A stretch of 64,000 nt of DNA, taken from Streptomyces sp. NBC_01262 (GTDB taxonomy: Bacteria; Actinomycetota; Actinomycetes; Streptomycetales; Streptomycetaceae). A program made the translations under genes and the position numbers. Below the pieces are notes generated by a model. It searched no databases. It was not told the origin of the DNA and saw nothing but the letters and a program-made list of their open reading frames with translations. Each line of letters starts with the position of its first letter. The first letter of the stretch is position 1. The stretch is taken from positions 2,956,501 to 3,020,500 of the forward strand of contig NZ_CP108462.1 in NCBI RefSeq assembly GCF_036226365.1. Reading direction: 5' to 3'. This document shows, piece after piece, positions 33,699 to 42,605 of the stretch.

Positions 33699-34040
33699 TC
33701 AGGGGCCAGCCGAAGAGCTTGTCAGGGGGCGCTCGGGCCGCACAGCGAGCTCGACCACGTCCTCGTCTCCAACCTCGGCTTTGTGTTGGAGGGTCTCCAG
33801 CCCTTCCTCTTCTACCTCTACCCAGAGGCTGCCCTCGTGCCCTGCATCAACGAGGGTGAGTACCGCGCCCACGAAGGGATGCACGGAGGCGGGTGACGCC
33901 GACTGAGTAGCAGGGTGGGGGTCTGCGGTTGCATCCGGAGCTTCCTGCTTACGGCGCCCCTGTTGCCAAGCTGATGCCACCGTCCAAACGCAGACGGCTC
34001 CGGCAACGGTCATACCCAGGGCTACGAGTGTGAGCAGCAT
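33699..34040 (-). CDS. Small membrane-anchored protein, unknown function
   Basis: 113 aa: an N-terminal hydrophobic segment at about 2-22 (LLTLVALGMTVAGAVCVW), then a charged linker, then a soluble segment with SLWVEVEEEGLETLQHKAE. No family recognised. Its ATG begins 3 bases after the stop codon of the next gene upstream (34044-34517), so the two form an operon. It lies between att and int, where AICEs often carry cargo. Confidence 0.5.
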   Translation of the reverse strand: MLLTLVALGMTVAGAVCVWTVASAWQQGRRKQEAPDATADPHPATQSASPASVHPFVGAVLTLVDAGHEGSLWVEVEEEGLETLQHKAEVGDEDVVELAVRPERPLTSSSAGP

Positions 34041-34043
34041 GGT

Positions 34044-34517
34044 TCACCAACCTGTCGCGAGCAAAACGGCCGCTGTGCCACAGGCGACCGAGATGGTGAA
34101 AATGAGAGTACACAAGAACAGTATAAAGCCACTGGGTTCGGTCGGGTTACTTTCCGTATAGGAGACGTAACGTGCCGCATATCCCAGCATACCTAGCCCG
34201 GAGGCGAAGGCACACCACAGGAAAATCCTGAGCCGGGCCGCTTGCCGCTCCGTCCGCAACGTCTTGCCGTAAAGTTCTACGGTGCCCCCGAGCATGACGA
34301 CCACCCCAGCGAGGACAAACTCAGGACCCCCGAACACATGCGCATAAGCAATGGGGTCGCCGCTATATGCGGCCCAGATGAGTGGTGCCCCCACGGCACC
34401 AAGGGCGACGGCGACGACTCCCACACCCCACTGCACTAGGCGGGCGCGAACTTGGCGCCCTGTCGGCCTAAGCACGACCTCGCCAGTTGAAGCGACTCTC
34501 TGCGATTGGGTGACCAC
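34044..34517 (-). CDS. Multi-pass membrane protein, unknown function
   Basis: The GTG at 34517 has GGAGG six bases upstream, which decides the start and gives 157 aa; the frame is open further upstream without a good ribosome site. Four hydrophobic segments are seen (about 30-48, 60-80, 92-112, 128-152), with a short cytoplasmic N-terminus and RTERQAARLR between helices 2 and 3. No family recognised. Co-transcribed with the small anchored protein downstream. Confidence 0.55.
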   Translation of the reverse strand: MVTQSQRVASTGEVVLRPTGRQVRARLVQWGVGVVAVALGAVGAPLIWAAYSGDPIAYAHVFGGPEFVLAGVVVMLGGTVELYGKTLRTERQAARLRIFLWCAFASGLGMLGYAARYVSYTESNPTEPSGFILFLCTLIFTISVACGTAAVLLATGW

Positions 34518-34773
34518 GGGGAGCCTCCTATCGCTGCATTCCGTCAGCTCAATTCTACCGGGGTGCCCTCTAGTCGCATCCTGTCCCATTGATACATGCG
34601 CCTGATCAACGACTTCCTCCCGGCCGTCAGTGAGATCCCGGAGCATCAATGCGCGGCCCTGACGAAAAGTCAACAAGGGAGGGATTTCTCCTTCCAGAGC
34701 CAGCTGGTAGCCCATGGGAATTGGAAGCCCCCTACCGGCTGGCGTTCTTGAGGTAGGGGGCCATGGCTGATTA

Positions 34774-36261
34774 CTAGTCGCTCGTCTGCCACCCCATCGC
34801 TTTTTCGATCTTTTTGTTGTTCAACTCCTCATGTCCATCGATGCATCCTTCGTACCGGCGATGGATAACCTCCGGTGAGTTACCCGCCCTCCGTGCGACC
34901 TCCGCTACGGGCACCCCTGCGTTCAGCCAGTTCGTAATGCACGTGTGCCGCAGGTCGTACGGCCGATGGGCGAGTGGGGACGCTACTTTGTCCGGTGGCA
35001 GCGCGATGGGCCGGGCTTCCTGCCACACCCGCCAGTAGCTGGACGTGCCCAGCACATCCCCGCGCTCGTTCGGGAACAGCCTGCCGTCCTTGGCCGTGCC
35101 AAACTCCTCCAGGTGCGCTCGGAGCATCGCTACCAGCAACGGCGGGATGGGGACCGGGCGGTCCGTGTCAGCCTCCCTCGCCTTCAACCCTCGTTTGTCG
35201 TGGCGCTGCCCTGAGTCGGTCCACTTCTTCCCGGAGACCGGGCGCGTCTCGCGAAGGGTGAGGGTGCCCCATCCCTTCTCTGGGAGGTGGCAGTCCACCT
35301 CCCGCAGGCCCACCGCTTCCGCCGGCCGCAGGGCCGCGTACAGCAGGACCGCGAAGAAGGCGACAAGCCGCCGCCCTCGGTTGCGGTGGACTGAACCCAC
35401 GTACGAGACGGCGATAAGGAGCTGGGTGCCCTGCGTGGGGTTGACCAGTACGCGGCGGTCCACCTTGCCGTCTCCCTTCGGCGTGGTCCGCTTCACCCCC
35501 GCGAGCGGGTTCACTTCCAGGTATCCCGACGCAATCGCGAACTCCATCGCTGTGTTGAACCCCCGGCGCCGTCGCTTGTACGTCTCGCCTGCCGCCGGGG
35601 TGTCGTCCAGCTTGAACGAGAGCCGGTGCTGAACCTCTCGCACCACCTTGGGATTCAGGAAGGACGACAGCGGCAGCGAATGGGCGGACAGCCACGCACA
35701 GGCGTCCTCAAGCTCGGACGGCGGCTCTTCGTCCCTGTTGGCGGGCACCACGGCCCACCGGAGAGCGAGCCTGGCGTCTTCCTGCGTCGGTGCTTTCGCG
35801 TCCTCGCCCAGCATGGCGAGCGCCACCGTGGCGAGGCTGTCCGCGATGCCCTCGCGCGTCTTCGCCGCGGTGCCGCGCCAGCGAATCGCCATGTATTCGC
35901 GGCTGAAATCCCACCATGACGGATCGGGCTTGCATTCCTCTGCCGCAGCCTTCTGCTTTGCGGCGGCAGCCCTGAGTTCGGACTCCGGGAGCCCCGATTC
36001 CACGTCGAAGCCCTCGCCCCTGCGCATGGCCTGCCACAGCTCCGAGCGTCGGCTCTCGGCAAGCGCCACCGTGGCGAAGCTGGCTGTCTTGATGTTCCCG
36101 GCAACCTTCCAACGGAGCTGGTAAGGCGCCCTCTTGCTCTTCACCCTGTTGACCTTCCACACCCGTACGTCAGTGGAGAGCGTCGGTATGGGCTCTTCGG
36201 GCCGGACCGGGCGCCCGCCATCGCGGGCGCCCGGAACCTGGCTGGTCTCGCGCTGGTTCAC
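34774..36261 (-). CDS. int: Tyrosine integrase of AICE-1
   Basis: Site-specific recombinase for integration and, with Xis, excision at tRNA-Arg(CCG). 495 aa. Residues 30-85 are an arm-binding-like domain, about 115-250 the core-binding domain, 270-480 the catalytic domain: R312 in ALRPAEAVGL, the box II HRPYDLRHT with R438 and H439 (Y at 435 in place of the usual His, common in AICE integrases), N461 at the His/Trp position, and nucleophile Y470 in HRRYEGC. It overlaps xis by four bases (ATGA). Confidence 0.95.
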   Translation of the reverse strand: MNQRETSQVPGARDGGRPVRPEEPIPTLSTDVRVWKVNRVKSKRAPYQLRWKVAGNIKTASFATVALAESRRSELWQAMRRGEGFDVESGLPESELRAAAAKQKAAAEECKPDPSWWDFSREYMAIRWRGTAAKTREGIADSLATVALAMLGEDAKAPTQEDARLALRWAVVPANRDEEPPSELEDACAWLSAHSLPLSSFLNPKVVREVQHRLSFKLDDTPAAGETYKRRRRGFNTAMEFAIASGYLEVNPLAGVKRTTPKGDGKVDRRVLVNPTQGTQLLIAVSYVGSVHRNRGRRLVAFFAVLLYAALRPAEAVGLREVDCHLPEKGWGTLTLRETRPVSGKKWTDSGQRHDKRGLKAREADTDRPVPIPPLLVAMLRAHLEEFGTAKDGRLFPNERGDVLGTSSYWRVWQEARPIALPPDKVASPLAHRPYDLRHTCITNWLNAGVPVAEVARRAGNSPEVIHRRYEGCIDGHEELNNKKIEKAMGWQTSD

Positions 36262-36443
36262 GCGGCTTCCTCCAAGGTCGCAATCCAGCGCTCAAGTTCG
36301 GAACGTCGGATGCGTACGGCGCCGTTCGGGAGCTTGATGGACTTCGGGCCTTTCCTGCGCTGTCGCCAGCCGTAGAAGGTCGCCCTCGGCACGCCGATCT
36401 CGTCTATGACCTGGTCGATCGTGAGCATTTCGTCTCGCGGCAT
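36258..36443 (-). CDS. xis: Excisionase (MerR-like helix-turn-helix)
   Basis: 61 aa winged-helix protein of the AlpA/excisionase type. The HTH is MLTIDQVIDEIGVPRATFYG (residues 6-25) and the wing PKSIKLPNGAVRIRRSELERW (33-53). It bends att DNA to direct Int toward excision. It overlaps int by four bases and is two bases from the rep ATPase gene, so rep, xis and int form one unit. Confidence 0.9.
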   Translation of the reverse strand: MPRDEMLTIDQVIDEIGVPRATFYGWRQRRKGPKSIKLPNGAVRIRRSELERWIATLEEAA

Positions 36444-36445
36444 GG

Positions 36446-37606
36446 TCAGGCCCTCCCCGGGTGTGCGGCGGGCGGAAGGTCGGACGGGTGGGACAGCCCC
36501 AATTCCGGCTGTCCCGCCTCTTCCCGCAGGTCAGGCAGGGTAGTGGGACAGTCGGACAGCTGAGACACCTCCGGGGTGCCCTGTGTCCGGGTTTCGGTGT
36601 CCGGGTAGTACCGGCCGCTACCGTCCTTGGTGAGCTGGCCGTCAGCGGCCATGCGGGCGCATGTCCGGCGGACGTTGTCCGCATCGACCTGCGGGAGCGC
36701 GTCGGCGATGTCCTTGGGCTTGGCGCCAGGGTTGGCGCGGACGTGCCGCAGGATGGCGGCGCGGGTGTCGCCCACGGTGTGGTCGGAGGCCGGGCCGTCG
36801 AGCAGGTGCCAGGCTCCGGAGGCGGGTTGGAACTGGAGGGCGTATTCGGATTCGTCCACGTCGCGGCCGGTGACGTGCAGGATGCCGTCGGCCTGTCCTC
36901 GGGCACGCTTGAGTACGAGGGTGGCGTCGGCTGCGCCCGCGATGCCGTTGGTACCGGAGACCTCGGTCAGGAAGTCCTCGGAGCCTGCTTTACGGACGTG
37001 GTGGACCAGGACGACGGCGATGCCGTAGTGATCCGCGAGTCGCTTGGCGTAGCCGACGGAGACGTAGTCGGCGTCGTACGCGGACACGCCCTGTGGAGCT
37101 TGACCGCGCATCTTGGCGAACACGTCGACGACGACCATGCGGGCGTCCGGGTTACGGTCCAGCCAGGCGGCGATGGCCTCGCTACCGCCTTGGGGGAAGG
37201 GCGGGCACTCGGTCACCAGGGTCAGCCCCGCCGGGGCGGGCTGTCCGCCCAACAGCTTGCCCATGCGGGTCTGGAGACGGCGCGGGGTGTCCTCCAGGGC
37301 GAGGTAGAGCACCGGGCCGCCCTGTACGGGCACGGAGTCGAAGGCCTGGCCCCCGGCCGCGACCGCGAGGCCCAGGCCGAGGGAGAGCCAGGACTTGCCG
37401 ACCTTCGGCGGTCCGGCGAGCAGGCTGACACCTTCGGCGAGGATGCCCGGCACGGCCCATTTGGGCTCGGGGAAGTGCGCGGCCATGAGCTGATCGGCCT
37501 GCCACGCGGTGCGCGGGCGCTCCCGCTTCGGCGGTGCCACGGTCTCGGGCTTCGGGTCGCTGGGCACGGAGTACAGGTGCAGGGGCGGGATCGCGTTCGT
37601 GCTCAT
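36446..37606 (-). CDS. RepA-like hexameric helicase/AAA ATPase
   Basis: Resembles the RSF1010 RepA family of RecA-fold helicases. 386 aa: Walker A AGPPKVGKS (64-72), LYLALEDTPRRLQ near 97-109, Walker B MVVVDVFAKM near 155-164, and HHVRK near residue 200. The C-terminal 90 residues look like a winged helix (AILRHVRANPGAKPKDIADAL) plus a tail. The DNA coding the last 40 residues contains GTGGGACAG-type repeats that reappear at 47362 and 49763, so it may double as an origin. Four-base overlap with the prim-pol gene. Confidence 0.85.
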   Translation of the reverse strand: MSTNAIPPLHLYSVPSDPKPETVAPPKRERPRTAWQADQLMAAHFPEPKWAVPGILAEGVSLLAGPPKVGKSWLSLGLGLAVAAGGQAFDSVPVQGGPVLYLALEDTPRRLQTRMGKLLGGQPAPAGLTLVTECPPFPQGGSEAIAAWLDRNPDARMVVVDVFAKMRGQAPQGVSAYDADYVSVGYAKRLADHYGIAVVLVHHVRKAGSEDFLTEVSGTNGIAGAADATLVLKRARGQADGILHVTGRDVDESEYALQFQPASGAWHLLDGPASDHTVGDTRAAILRHVRANPGAKPKDIADALPQVDADNVRRTCARMAADGQLTKDGSGRYYPDTETRTQGTPEVSQLSDCPTTLPDLREEAGQPELGLSHPSDLPPAAHPGRA

Positions 37607-38484
37607 GCCGCGACCTTCCGGGGGCGCTTGGCTCCGGCCCGCAGACCGGATGCGATGGTGCGCGCGGCCTTTGGCGCAGCGTGGTGGACTCGCGCGGCGG
37701 CGTCCATGAGCCAGGCCGTCACGTCGCTCTCGCTCAGTTCTCCCCCAGCGACCAGCTGTCCGAGGGCGGTGGAGGCGATGTACAGCGCATCGTTGTGATG
37801 GTCGGGAGCCGACGTGACCCGGGCCAGCTCAGTGTTGACCGCCACCTCCAGGTAGGCGCCACGCCGGCCGGTTGCGAGCCGCACCGCGACGGGCTGTTGT
37901 GGGGGCAGAGGGGCCGGGCGCAACAGGTCGGCGAGCCAGGCCGGAAGCGGTGCGGCCGGGGTGTCGTGGGTGACGGTGTACGGGCGGCCGTCCACGATGC
38001 TGCCGGGGCCGACGACGTATCCGCCGGCGGCGCGAGTGTCCACCTTCCACCCAAGCTTTCCCGCGCTATTGCGCAGCTCGGTCCCCTCGGGCGCGGTGAG
38101 GTAGAGGTGGGTTCCGCCGCGACCGGTGCGCACGGTGTAGGTCTCGGACGGGTAGGGCTGCCCGTGGCGCTGGCACAGGGCGGCGAGCACGTCGGCGCCA
38201 TCGGCGATGTGTGGCGTGTTCCACTCGCGCGGCGCCGTATCGCTGGCGTCCTTGGCGGTGTCCAGGTCGAGGACAACCAGCCCGGAAGGGCCGGTGCCGA
38301 TGCCGATGTTGTAGGCGCCGGTAGCCCAGCACCGGGCGATGCGCTCGGGGTCGGTGGTGGCGCGCTCTTCCCATGCCCGGATGGCCGGGCGCTTGGTGCC
38401 AGGGATGAGCGGGAAGACGTGCCAGCCGCGCGATGCGAGGTTCAGTCCTACGTGGGACAGCGCAGCGGCATGGTCATGAGTCAT
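37603..38484 (-). CDS. Bifunctional DNA primase/polymerase (prim-pol)
   Basis: Archaeo-eukaryotic primase fold used by one class of AICEs to start their own replication. 293 aa: FPLIPGTKRPAI (24-35), the metal-binding VLDLD (71-75; D73 and D75), and GGTHLYLT with its His near residue 125. The C-terminal 80 residues are helical and basic (AKRPRK). Preceded by an 80-bp leader that is repeated upstream of the gene at 44615. Overlaps the helicase gene by four bases. Confidence 0.9.
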   Translation of the reverse strand: MTHDHAAALSHVGLNLASRGWHVFPLIPGTKRPAIRAWEERATTDPERIARCWATGAYNIGIGTGPSGLVVLDLDTAKDASDTAPREWNTPHIADGADVLAALCQRHGQPYPSETYTVRTGRGGTHLYLTAPEGTELRNSAGKLGWKVDTRAAGGYVVGPGSIVDGRPYTVTHDTPAAPLPAWLADLLRPAPLPPQQPVAVRLATGRRGAYLEVAVNTELARVTSAPDHHNDALYIASTALGQLVAGGELSESDVTAWLMDAAARVHHAAPKAARTIASGLRAGAKRPRKVAA

Positions 38485-38563
38485 GCTTGAGGTCTCCTGT
38501 TTCCTGGATGGGATGGGAGATCCGGGGGCGGCGGACTGTCCTTGGCCGGTTGGCCGTCGCCCC
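38481..38563 (-). repeat. Repeated 5' leader, copy A (before prim-pol)
   Basis: Closely matches 44612-44690. Shared blocks on the plus strand are GGTCTCCTGTT, CCTGGATGGGATGGG and GGCGGCGGACTGTCC-TTGGCCGGT. On the minus strand it gives a GGCC-rich stem, then a stretch ending in CAGGAGACC, the ribosome site. Confidence 0.75.
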
Positions 38564-38572
38564 CGGGCAGAG

Positions 38573-38938
38573 CTACTTGCGTGTGATGCGCACGGCGTCT
38601 TGCAGTCCCTCGCACTCCCGCCACAGCAGTGCTGTCAGCCGCTCGTTGCGGGTGCGGACGATCGCGGTGAAGGTGGCCTCGGGGTCGTCGGTGAAGCTGT
38701 GCAGGGCGGTCATGGCGGACAGGATCACGTCGCACAGTTCGGCGGCCACGTCGGCGGCAGTGTGGGTGACGCCCTTGCGGGGGTTCTGGCCGGTCATGCC
38801 GATGTAGGCCTGAAAGGCTTCTCCGGCCTCTTCGCCGACCTTCATGAGCCGCATGGCGGTCTCGTGCGGGCTGTCCTCGTTGCAGGCGTCCAGCCAGGCC
38901 AGGACGCTGCGGATGTGCTGCCACGGGGTGTCAGTCAT
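38573..38938 (-). CDS. MazG-like nucleotide pyrophosphohydrolase family protein
   Basis: 121 aa, all-helical. The EExxE...ExxD pattern of the MazG fold is visible: KVGEEAGEAFQAYIG (33-47) and AAELCDVILSAMTAL (64-78). Such proteins hydrolyse NTPs; in mobile elements they may adjust nucleotide pools. Catalysis is not proven because only part of the metal site can be judged. 88 bases separate it from prim-pol, holding the repeated leader. Confidence 0.75.
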   Translation of the reverse strand: MTDTPWQHIRSVLAWLDACNEDSPHETAMRLMKVGEEAGEAFQAYIGMTGQNPRKGVTHTAADVAAELCDVILSAMTALHSFTDDPEATFTAIVRTRNERLTALLWRECEGLQDAVRITRK

Positions 38939-38950
38939 GGCGGTGTCTCC

Positions 38951-39187
38951 TCAGGCGGCGCGGCGGTTGGGGAAGGGCAGGACGGTGGCGAGGTCGCCGC
39001 CGGGTGCGGGCAGGGGCTCGCCACCCTCGGGCGGGGCGGTGGTGTCGGTCTGCGCGCGGTGCGCGGCGAGGGCGGCGAGGGTGTCGGTGGTGGCCTTGCG
39101 GGTGCGGTACATAGCGATCGCCAGGGCGGGGGCGACTACGGCGGCGGGCGTGCCCAGGACGGCGGCGGTGATCAGGTCGGCGTTCAT
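38951..39187 (-). CDS. Small membrane protein of the AICE transfer region
   Basis: 78 aa with one hydrophobic segment at about 4-27 (LITAAVLGTPAAVVAPALAIAM) followed by RTRK and a Pro/Ala-rich soluble tail. No family name. Overlaps the gene upstream by four bases (ATGA), which supports it being real. Confidence 0.6.
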   Translation of the reverse strand: MNADLITAAVLGTPAAVVAPALAIAMYRTRKATTDTLAALAAHRAQTDTTAPPEGGEPLPAPGGDLATVLPFPNRRAA

Positions 39188-39393
39188 GCGGTGGCCTCCG
39201 GGTTGAGGAGTTCGGCGAGGGTGCCGCCCAGGGCGGCGAGGCGGGTTTCGATGGCGTGCCAGGAGTCGGCGTCGATGCTCATGAGGCCGTAGACGGCGGC
39301 GGCGGTGTCGCCGCGGCGGTGGGCGGCGAGGGCGTCGCGCAGTTCGCCGGCGGCCATGAGCGTGATCCGCCCGGCGGCGGTGGGCCCGGTCAT
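39184..39393 (-). CDS. Small AICE protein, unknown function
   Basis: 69 aa from the ATG at 39393, which overlaps the stop codon of the preceding gene by four bases; the open frame extends upstream but is a shadow of other genes. The sequence is helical, with LMAAGELRDALAAHRRGD (12-29) and a C-terminal LGGTLAELLNPEA. Conserved-looking but not assigned. Confidence 0.6.
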   Translation of the reverse strand: MTGPTAAGRITLMAAGELRDALAAHRRGDTAAAVYGLMSIDADSWHAIETRLAALGGTLAELLNPEATA

Positions 39394-39584
39394 GACGTGA
39401 GGTCGGACAGGGCCGTGATGAACGCGGCGGTGAGTTCGCGCACGGGTCCGGCGGCGCCGGTGGAGGCGAGGAAGAAGCCGAACATCACGGCGACGAACGC
39501 GCCGCCGCAGCCCAGGACCTTGAACTTGACGAGGGCGGCGAGCAGGGCGCCGAAGAGGAAGACCAGCGAGACGGTGACGAACAC
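39390..39584 (-). CDS. Two-helix membrane protein of AICE transfer module
   Basis: 64 aa from a GTG with AGGGA just upstream. Two hydrophobic stretches (about 2-19 and 27-45) around a short positive/Gly turn (KFKVLGCGG). A protein of the same length and plan, with the pattern FGFxLA in the second helix, lies at 54497-54691 in AICE-2, so it is a shared backbone gene, probably a spread (Spd-like) protein. Confidence 0.7.
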   Translation of the reverse strand: MFVTVSLVFLFGALLAALVKFKVLGCGGAFVAVMFGFFLASTGAAGPVRELTAAFITALSDLTS

Positions 39585-39617
39585 GGTAGTTCCCTTCGAG
39601 TGAGCTGACGGGGTGGG

Positions 39618-39869
39618 TTAGTTGGTGCCTTCGCGGTAGATCCGGGAGGCGCGGTTGTAGATCCAGCGGCCGACGCGTATCCGGCGGCCGGTGGCCTTGC
39701 AGCGGCGGCAGTCCTTGCCGCGCTTGAGTGCTCCCTTGCGGTCGTGCTTCATCGCGAAGCCCCAGCCACTGCACTTGCGGCAGCGGCCGAACGGCGAGGC
39801 CGCACACACAGCGAAGTAACCGAGCGTGATGAGCAGTAGGCAGGCGATAGCAGCGGTGATGGGGGTCAT
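39618..39869 (-). CDS. Membrane-anchored DnaJ-type zinc-ribbon protein
   Basis: 83 aa: a hydrophobic N-terminal segment (3-24), then two zinc-binding half-sites, CRKCSGWG (30-37) and CRRCKATGRR (54-63), like the CxxCxGxG repeats of DnaJ, and a basic C-terminus. The role in AICE biology is not known. Downstream of the translocase gene after 140 bases that contain two palindromes. Confidence 0.7.
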   Translation of the reverse strand: MTPITAAIACLLLITLGYFAVCAASPFGRCRKCSGWGFAMKHDRKGALKRGKDCRRCKATGRRIRVGRWIYNRASRIYREGTN

Positions 39870-39963
39870 GAGTGCCTCTCAGAGCCGGTTTCCGGGGTTT
39901 CTGCAGGTCGGTTGCTACGTACTAGATCGCTGGTGAAGCTGGGTTTGGGTCGCTAGCGGGGGT

Positions 39964-39997
39964 GCTACCGGTAGCAGGTGACCCCGCTACCGGTAGC
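39964..39997. promoter_or_regulatory. Two identical 12-bp palindromes
   Basis: GCTACCGGTAGC occurs at 39964-39975 and 39986-39997, 22 bp apart (about two helical turns), in the gap between the translocase gene and the zinc-ribbon gene. Candidate operator pair or transfer (clt-like) site. Nothing else is seen in the gap. Confidence 0.55.
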
Positions 39998-40009
39998 GGC
40001 CGGTGACGG

Positions 40010-42241
40010 CTATGCCGCACCCGGCTTTTCGTTACGCTCCGCGATCGCTTTGGTGATGTGGGCGCGGATGATGCCGCGGCGGGTGGTGCGGGTGCCGTCG
40101 TCGGTCGTGCCCGCCACGTCCCGAGTGCTCACGCCGTGCGGCTTGAGGGCGGCGGTGACGTTCTCGCCCTTCCATCCGGCGTAGACCTCCGGGCGCAGTT
40201 CGGCCAGGCGGGCGGCGATCCGCTCGTTCCACACCCGCTCTTCCGTCTCGGGGACCACGGCGGCGATGTCGGCGAGCAGGTCGTAGCTGGGCCCGCTCGC
40301 GCTCTCGGCTTCCTCCCCGAGGGCGTGACCAGACAGGGTGCCGGCGGCCTTGCGCAGGGCAAGGGCGCGCTGCGCGATCGCCTCGGTCGCGGGTCCGTCC
40401 AGGTAGGCGGTGCGGACCACGACCGGGGTCGTGGTCGCGCCTGCCAGGTAGCCGATACCGGCGTCGATCTCGGGCCGGAAGGACGTGGCCCGCACGCCGT
40501 TCTTGTACGCCGAGGTGCCAAGGATCATGTCGTTCTCCACCTGGCCTGCGACTTTCAGGCAGAACCGGATGGAGACGTTGCCGCTGATCCCGGTCGGCAG
40601 GGAGTCCTTGTCCGGGCGCTGCGTGGCCAGCACCAGCACCACCCCAAGCGCGCGCCCGAGCTTGATGATGAACTCGGCATCCTCGCCCGCCTGCTTGCCG
40701 TACTTGGCGTGCGCAAACAGGTTCTGGCACTCATCGAAGACCGCGACCAGGGGCCACAGCTTGAGCGACCGCTTGTCGGCGATCTCGCGGGTCACCCGGC
40801 GGTCCGGGCACAGGTCACGCGGCAGCTTCTTCATCGCGGCGGCGCGGCGCATCACTTCGGCGCGCAGCAGCGTGAGGGAGTCGGCCGCGTAGCCGATGGA
40901 GTCGTCATCGATGCCGGAGACGAACCGGTGCGAGATCGGCGCGAAGGAGTCCAGGTCACCGGTGCCCTTGAGCTCGTGCGGCCACAGTTCGACCGTGGGA
41001 TCGAGGGCGGCGCCGGAGGCGATGACGCGGACCGAGCTGGTCTTGCCCTGTCCGGGCAGCGACCCGAACAGCATGTTGTGCTGGATCACCGGCATGACCT
41101 GCGCACGGCCGCGCGGGTCCACGCCGAAGGGGATCGGCTTGAAGATGTCGTGCCGCCCGCCCTTGGACAGCGGCCACACCACCGTGCCGGACTTGGACAG
41201 GTCACGGTCGCCGACCCACAGGATCAGCCGTCCCTCATGCTCGTTCGGGTCGGCGTCCGGCCACACACAGCCCAGCGGGCGGCGAAGCCCGGAGGCGAGG
41301 CGGGCGCGGCGGTCGGCCACGTCGGCGACGGTGACGCCCAGCGGCAGGTCGATGTCGGCGCGCCAGCCGGGGCCCTCGCGGGTGACCGGGCCGACGAACT
41401 TGATGCCGTCCTGGCCCTTGGCGACCGCCATGGCGATCTGCCCGATACCGATCGAGGCCATGGCCTTGACCACGATGTCCCCGGTCAGCTTCTGCACCTC
41501 GGTCTTGATGACCGCCCGCGTGGACAGCGGCTTGTCCGCCGGCGCCCCCACGATCCCGAACCCCCACACCGCCAGCACGCCGACCGCGAGCTGCACCTGC
41601 GGGGACGCGCCGATCGCCAGGTACAAGGCGAGGATCAGCGCCACGATCGCGCCGACCACGGTGAGCGCGCCGCGCAGGCGTACCCGGCGGTCACGCTGGC
41701 GCGACAGTTTCAGGTACTCCTCAGCGTTCTCCCGGCGGGCGGCAGCCTGGCGCAGCGGCTCCCCCTCCAAGTCGCCAGCCCAACGGCCCACGAACGCCAG
41801 CGAGTTGAGCACGCCACGCGGGCCGCGGATGGCGAGCTTGCCCACGTACAGCGGCATACGCACGGCGTGGAAAGCGATGGTGTGTGCGACGTGCCCGGCA
41901 AGCCACCGCAGCGCCACGACGAACGCGGCCCACGACGTGAGCCAGGACGGGAAGACCGGGAGACGCTTCGCGCCCTGCACCCGCTCCAACAGCCCAGGGC
42001 CGGACCGGTCGGGGCTGTCGACCAATACGGGCTTCGCGTCGCCCGACTCGTCAAAGTCGGAGTCGGCCGACTCGGTCGGGTGAGAGTCGGGCCGGAAGTC
42101 GGGCGACGTGGTCGGCGTGGAGTCGGCCGACTCGCTGCGGGCGGCGCGGGCCTTGTCCAGGTCGACCACGTCGCCGGATTCGGCGGCCATTTCGGCTTCG
42201 AGCCGGTTGAACAGTTCGTTGTCGTCGTCGGGGTGTTTCAC
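40010..42241 (-). CDS. tra: FtsK/SpoIIIE-type conjugal DNA translocase (Tra)
   Basis: Pumps double-stranded element DNA between mycelial cells, the single essential transfer protein of AICEs. GTG at 42241 with AGGA seven bases upstream gives 743 aa. The N-terminal 75 residues are acidic; hydrophobic segments lie at about 90-120 and 190-235. The motor domain contains Walker A GSLPGQGKT (393-401), Walker B VAVFDE (about 499-504) and ATQRPDKDSLPTGI near 540-553. The C-terminal 80 residues form a winged-helix-like DNA-recognition part (GRAHI-type tail). Confidence 0.92.
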   Translation of the reverse strand: MKHPDDDNELFNRLEAEMAAESGDVVDLDKARAARSESADSTPTTSPDFRPDSHPTESADSDFDESGDAKPVLVDSPDRSGPGLLERVQGAKRLPVFPSWLTSWAAFVVALRWLAGHVAHTIAFHAVRMPLYVGKLAIRGPRGVLNSLAFVGRWAGDLEGEPLRQAAARRENAEEYLKLSRQRDRRVRLRGALTVVGAIVALILALYLAIGASPQVQLAVGVLAVWGFGIVGAPADKPLSTRAVIKTEVQKLTGDIVVKAMASIGIGQIAMAVAKGQDGIKFVGPVTREGPGWRADIDLPLGVTVADVADRRARLASGLRRPLGCVWPDADPNEHEGRLILWVGDRDLSKSGTVVWPLSKGGRHDIFKPIPFGVDPRGRAQVMPVIQHNMLFGSLPGQGKTSSVRVIASGAALDPTVELWPHELKGTGDLDSFAPISHRFVSGIDDDSIGYAADSLTLLRAEVMRRAAAMKKLPRDLCPDRRVTREIADKRSLKLWPLVAVFDECQNLFAHAKYGKQAGEDAEFIIKLGRALGVVLVLATQRPDKDSLPTGISGNVSIRFCLKVAGQVENDMILGTSAYKNGVRATSFRPEIDAGIGYLAGATTTPVVVRTAYLDGPATEAIAQRALALRKAAGTLSGHALGEEAESASGPSYDLLADIAAVVPETEERVWNERIAARLAELRPEVYAGWKGENVTAALKPHGVSTRDVAGTTDDGTRTTRRGIIRAHITKAIAERNEKPGAA

Positions 42242-42332
42242 TGAGGGTTCCTTCCAAGGTGAGGGACAGGCGGCGGGGTCTGGGCATCGCTTTGGTCGGT
42301 TGAGACCAGACCCCGCCGTTGAGCGGCGTACG

Positions 42333-42575
42333 TCAGGCGGTGGGCCGGGGCAGAGCACGGCACTTACCGGAGTGCTCCTGCGCCCACTCGTTGGTCTGGT
42401 TGCGGGTGTGGGGCAGCGGTGCGGCGTCGCAGGCGCGGCAGGTGGCTTCGTACATCCCGGGCACGCGGGCTTCGCTCACGTCGACGGTGGAGCCGAACAG
42501 GGTCGGGAAGCGGTACAGCACACCCTCAGGCCACGCAGCGGCGTCGGCGGACAGGGCAGGGGTCGGGCTGGTCAC
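42333..42575 (-). CDS. Small Cys/His protein of AICE-1
   Basis: 80 aa from a GTG with AAGGAG seven bases upstream. The C-terminal part CRACDAAPLPHTRNQ followed by EWAQEHSGKCR shows a Cys-x2-Cys ... His ... Cys arrangement that could bind zinc. Similar small proteins are frequent beside Streptomyces tra genes; a match to a named DUF is uncertain. First small gene upstream of tra. Confidence 0.65.
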   Translation of the reverse strand: MTSPTPALSADAAAWPEGVLYRFPTLFGSTVDVSEARVPGMYEATCRACDAAPLPHTRNQTNEWAQEHSGKCRALPRPTA

Positions 42576-42605
42576 GTGGGTTCTCCTTGTCGGTTTCACG
42601 GAAGG

